Shown: piece by piece, positions 60,872-64,000 of the stretch | Layout: every line of letters starts with the position of its first letter | Position numbering within the stretch: position 1 is the first letter of the stretch | Origin: an uncultured bacterium | Lineage (GTDB): Bacteria; Verrucomicrobiota; Kiritimatiellia; CAIVKH01 | DNA length: 64,000 nt | Reading direction: 5' to 3' | Assembly (NCBI GenBank): GCA_937958885.1 | Contig: CALGMT010000004.1 | Coordinates: 1-64,000 of the forward strand | Translations under genes and position numbers: made by a program | Notes under the pieces: generated by a model | Database searches by the model: none | The model's input: the letters and a program-made list of their open reading frames with translations, nothing else | What the model was told of the DNA's origin: nothing

Positions 60872-62853
60872 ACTCGCGCCTCTACAGAGGCCGCGTGATG
60901 CATGCGCGGTTGGAGCCGACCCGCCACGCGTTTTCCTACCCCGTTTATTTCCTCGGATTGGACATCGACGAACTTCCGATCCTGGCCGAAACGGTGCGCG
61001 GATTTGCCTACAACCGACGCGGTCTTTTTTCGCTGTACGACCGCGACTATCTCGAAGACGTTGCGGGTACGATCCGCGACAAGCTGGATCGTGTTCTAAA
61101 GCACATGCAACACGGCGGCGATGTTGCTCGGATTTTCCTGCTGACCTCGGCGCGATACTTCGGCTACGTCTTCAATCCCGTTAGTTTCTATTATTGCTAC
61201 GACGCGCACGGCCGGCTGCGCTGCGCGCTCGCCGAGGTGAACAATACATTCCGCGAGCGCCATCTTTACACGCTGGAGGATCCGCGCTTCGAGGGCGAGA
61301 CGGCCTTTTTCAAGGCGGCAAAAGCATTCCACGTTTCCCCATTCAACGACCGCAATGGGACGTATGCCTTTTCTTTTTCTCCGCCGGACCCGAACGTGGA
61401 CGTTCGCGTGGATATAGTGCGGGACGGCCGCGTGGTTTTTAAATCGCAATTATCTGGTAAGGCGATGCCGCTGGACGCGAAACATCTGGTATCGACGCTG
61501 GTCGGATATCCCCTGACCGGTTTCATGACAATGCCCCGAATTATGTCGCAGGCGGCTCAATTATATTTTCGTCGACGGTTGCCGGTCTTCACCAAGCCCG
61601 CGCCCTCGAGCCCTTTCACGATCCGCACCGCACCGGCAACGTCATGGGAGCGCGTATGCGAGCGCCTTATCTTGGCTCTGTTCGATCGGCTGGAGGTCGG
61701 CGAATTGCGGGTGCGCCTTCCGGGCGGAGTCGAGCGCACGTTCGGCGGAACATCGCCCGCCGTATCGGCGTCGATGCAAATTCGCAGCCATTCCTTCTTC
61801 TCGCGCGCAGTGCGCGACGGCGAAATTGGACTGGGCGAAGCCTACATGCTGGGCGAGTGGGATTCCCCGGACATCACGGCCTTGATCAGCCTGCTGATTG
61901 CAAATCGCCACAAATTGGAGAACGGCGATCTCCGCATGGCGCGCGTTGGACGATTGATCAATCGCGCGCGCTATCTGCTACAGCCCAACACGCTTTCGGG
62001 AAGCCGCAAAAACATCGCGGCCCACTATGATTTGAGCAACGACTTTTTCAAACTGTGGCTGGATCCGACCATGATGTATTCGGCTGCAGTATTCGCGTCG
62101 CAGGGGGAATCGCTCGAAGTCGCCCAGCGCAATAAGATGCGAAAGTTGATCGCAGCCGCGCGCATCGGTCGTGAGCACCACGTGCTGGAAATCGGATCGG
62201 GCTGGGGCGGGTTTGCGATTGAGGCCGTACGGCTGACCGGGTGCCGCGTCACGTCCGTGACCATATCTCAACGGCAACTGGAGGAGGCGCAAGCGCGCGC
62301 GGCGGCGGCCGGCTTGGCGGATCGTATTGAGTTCAAGCTGTGCGACTATCGGCAACTCGACGGCGTGTATGACCGCATTGTCTCCATCGAAATGCTGGAG
62401 GCGGTGGGCCGCAAGTATTTGGGAACTTTTTTTGCCACCCTGGATCGCGTCCTTCGTCCCGACGGCGTCGCCGCAATTCAGGTGATTACCATTCCCGATC
62501 AGCGGTACGATGGATATTCCCGCAGCACCGATTGGATTCAGAAGCACATTTTCCCCGGCGGCCACCTGCCCTCGCTTGGCGCGTTGGTATTGGCGATGAC
62601 GCAGCATTCATCGCTGCATGTGGAGTCGGTCGAGAACATCGGCCCCCACTATGCCCCCACCCTCCGTCGCTGGCTGGAGAATTTCGAGGCCGCCCTTCCG
62701 CGCGTGCGAGAGCTCGGTTACGATGAAATGTTCATCCGCAAGTGGCGCTATTACCTGAGCTACTGCGAAGCCGCCTTTGCGACGCGCGCGCTCGACAACC
62801 TTCACCTGGTGCTGACCCGAGCCTGCAACCCTGCATTGCGAATGGCCTATTGA
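60868..62853 (+). CDS. DUF1365-CFA-type methyltransferase fusion
   Basis: A single 661-residue frame from GTG 60868 joins two proteins that are usually separate. Residues about 1-245 are DUF1365 (RGRVMHARLEPTRHAFSYPV, FNPVSFYYCYD). Residues about 265-661 are a CFA-synthase-like methyltransferase: AHYDLSNDFF, MMYSAAVF, SAM motif LEIGSGWGGFAIEAV, SIEMLEAVG and IFPGGHLPS. Compared with E. coli Cfa, the active-site Cys of the YSC motif is Ala, and the region of the bicarbonate-binding His (LHTIG) reads VITIP. So it may add a methyl group without closing a cyclopropane ring. It pairs with the FAD oxidoreductase. Confidence 0.88.
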   Translation: MNSRLYRGRVMHARLEPTRHAFSYPVYFLGLDIDELPILAETVRGFAYNRRGLFSLYDRDYLEDVAGTIRDKLDRVLKHMQHGGDVARIFLLTSARYFGYVFNPVSFYYCYDAHGRLRCALAEVNNTFRERHLYTLEDPRFEGETAFFKAAKAFHVSPFNDRNGTYAFSFSPPDPNVDVRVDIVRDGRVVFKSQLSGKAMPLDAKHLVSTLVGYPLTGFMTMPRIMSQAAQLYFRRRLPVFTKPAPSSPFTIRTAPATSWERVCERLILALFDRLEVGELRVRLPGGVERTFGGTSPAVSASMQIRSHSFFSRAVRDGEIGLGEAYMLGEWDSPDITALISLLIANRHKLENGDLRMARVGRLINRARYLLQPNTLSGSRKNIAAHYDLSNDFFKLWLDPTMMYSAAVFASQGESLEVAQRNKMRKLIAAARIGREHHVLEIGSGWGGFAIEAVRLTGCRVTSVTISQRQLEEAQARAAAAGLADRIEFKLCDYRQLDGVYDRIVSIEMLEAVGRKYLGTFFATLDRVLRPDGVAAIQVITIPDQRYDGYSRSTDWIQKHIFPGGHLPSLGALVLAMTQHSSLHVESVENIGPHYAPTLRRWLENFEAALPRVRELGYDEMFIRKWRYYLSYCEAAFATRALDNLHLVLTRACNPALRMAY

Positions 62854-62903
62854 TTCCGGCAGTCGATTTACCCACATCCTATTGCGCCGCAGTCGGGGCT
62901 CAA

Positions 62904-64000
62904 CTAGCCGGCGAGGGCTATCCATACACAGAGAATCGCGAATGACGCGACGGTTGCGGGAATCCCGGCGCGCGCGTGCTCTGCAAATGAAATCCGAATG
63001 CCGGCTTGCTTCGCTTGCTCGATCACGATCAAGTTCGCGATGCTGCCGATGGTGATCAGATTGCCCGCAAACGTGCTCGCCAGCGCAAGCACATACCATG
63101 GCTCGGGCGAATCGGCGGGCAGGAACTTGATGAGCACCATCACGGCGGGGACGTTGCTGACGATGTTGCTGAGCACGGCCGCTACTGCGGTGAGTACATA
63201 CGGGTCCTCCAGGTGCACCCCGCGCTGCCGCGTGGTCTCAACGATCCACGCGGGCAGGCCGCTGTCCTCGAAACCCCGCACGACGACGAATAGGCCGATG
63301 AACAGCGCGATGAGATGCCAGTCGACCAAGCCCATCAATGAACGCGTCGCCAGTTTTCGGCTGCACAAAAGCACGCCGGCGGCAACCAGGGCGGATAGCT
63401 CCCGCGGGATATCTGTGAAAAAAGCCGCGACGAGCAGCGCGGCCACAATTCCCCCCTTCCGCGCCTGCGTGGGGCTGTATTCGGGCCATTCGCCGTGCGG
63501 CGTCTCTTGCGCGGCTGCCGCGCCCCATTGATTTCGATACAGCGCGATCACAATCCCGTACGCGGCTGCCAGGGAGATCGCGCTTGGTATCGCACACCAA
63601 AGAAAAAAATGCGTGAAGGAAAGCCGTCCCACTTGTCCGATCAGCATGTTTTGCGGATTGCCGATGATGGTGGCCGCTGATCCGATGTTGCTGGCCAGGG
63701 CGAGTCCCAGCAGAAACGGAATCGGATTCAGCCGCCGCCTCGCCAGAGACCACGCCAGCACCGGCGTAAAGGCGAGACACACAATGTCGTTCGCCAGGAT
63801 CGCCGACAGCGCGCCGCTGGCCAACATCAGTTGCCAAAGAAAACGTCGAGGCCGATCCATCGCGCGCGTGAGCGCCATGGCGACATGGGTATAAAAACCC
63901 GCGAGCCGGAACTGAGAGGACAGCACCATGAGTCCGAAGAGCAGCAAAATGGTAGGAAAATCCACCGCGGCAACGGCATGATCCGTATCGAGGACCCCGA
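62904..64000 (-). CDS. SLC13/ArsB-type anion or Na+-coupled transporter, 5' end outside the window
   Basis: An open frame of at least 365 codons reading left from beyond the right edge to TAG 62904; the start is not seen. The frame is continuous above a GTG at 63965, so this GTG is probably internal. About ten hydrophobic segments are visible. Family marks are LASGALSAILANDIVCLAF, NIGSAATIIGNPQNMLIG and, in the second half, AAVLSNIVSNVPAVMVL and AGNLITIGSIANLIVIEQAK, the repeated Asn-Pro/Ser-Asn motifs of the ion transporter superfamily. It could carry arsenite, dicarboxylates or Na+; the sequence does not decide. Confidence 0.82.
   Translation of the reverse strand, partial: GVLDTDHAVAAVDFPTILLLFGLMVLSSQFRLAGFYTHVAMALTRAMDRPRRFLWQLMLASGALSAILANDIVCLAFTPVLAWSLARRRLNPIPFLLGLALASNIGSAATIIGNPQNMLIGQVGRLSFTHFFLWCAIPSAISLAAAYGIVIALYRNQWGAAAAQETPHGEWPEYSPTQARKGGIVAALLVAAFFTDIPRELSALVAAGVLLCSRKLATRSLMGLVDWHLIALFIGLFVVVRGFEDSGLPAWIVETTRQRGVHLEDPYVLTAVAAVLSNIVSNVPAVMVLIKFLPADSPEPWYVLALASTFAGNLITIGSIANLIVIEQAKQAGIRISFAEHARAGIPATVASFAILCVWIALAG

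Overview
The window is 64 kb of GC-rich, gene-dense bacterial chromosome with many 4-base (ATGA/GTGA) gene overlaps. LpxA, an Mla-type lipid transport operon, many lipoproteins and a GspC-like protein point to a Gram-negative cell with an LPS outer membrane. The mix of housekeeping genes, the extragenic repeat built on TTACAGAGCATGGAA, and the lack of proteobacterial gene order suggest a member of the PVC superphylum (Kiritimatiellota or a relative). That placement is inference only. No tRNA, CRISPR array, transposase, prophage or plasmid gene was seen.

Layout, left to right. 1-1419: an exported protein of unknown family, cut by the left edge. 1606-6337: an envelope operon of mlaE, a motif-less mlaF-like gene, mlaD, a TPR lipoprotein, an SH3 protein and an M48 lipoprotein protease. 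6431-9533: a CHASE2-adenylate cyclase and a metallo-beta-lactamase-fold hydrolase. 9585-12049: an alpha-E / circularly permuted ATP-grasp pair behind a hairpin. 12050-12908: a gene-free, partly AT-rich stretch. 12909-19069: a K+ channel, radC, lpxA, proS, a small membrane protein, an HU-like protein and hisS. 19090-22904: an exported nuclease, speA and a TPR protein. 23000-28043: an FMN-riboswitch operon ribBA-ribH-nusB-ftsY-ribD-ribE. 28150-30762: a four-gene lipid-type operon on the minus strand (DUF1475, DUF2062, DUF1295, CFA-like methyltransferase). 30862-36542: a zinc-ribbon coiled-coil protein, RNase P RNA, a GspC-like protein, RNase R and glycogen synthase. 36816-41522: nrdR-orf205-rpe-lepA-lepB. 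41641-42081: a small transcription unit with a 19-residue Lys/Ala peptide. 42111-47326: prfB (programmed frameshift)-trpC-trpF-trpB-yicC-gmk. 47418-49813: three exported proteins. 49865-56142: an organophosphate-type antiporter and a three-gene ABC importer behind a Pho-box-like direct repeat. 56165-59016: a SAM-I riboswitch with metY and metX. 59059-62853: a Nudix hydrolase, an FAD oxidoreductase and a DUF1365-CFA fusion. 62904-64000: a SLC13/ArsB-type transporter, cut by the right edge.

Working together: riboflavin synthesis is nearly complete under one FMN switch; methionine sulfhydrylation is under a SAM switch; trpCFB lacks trpA here. Two separate CFA-type methyltransferase loci suggest unusual methylated or cyclised lipids. 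Predicted promoters share a TTGNNN box and a -10 box beginning TAG. The least expected items are an intact mlaF-like ATPase gene that has lost every ATPase motif, a tiny lysine-rich peptide gene with its own promoter and terminator, a tandem-retropepsin lipoprotein, and the repeat family, which in one place folds into a hairpin between metY and metX.
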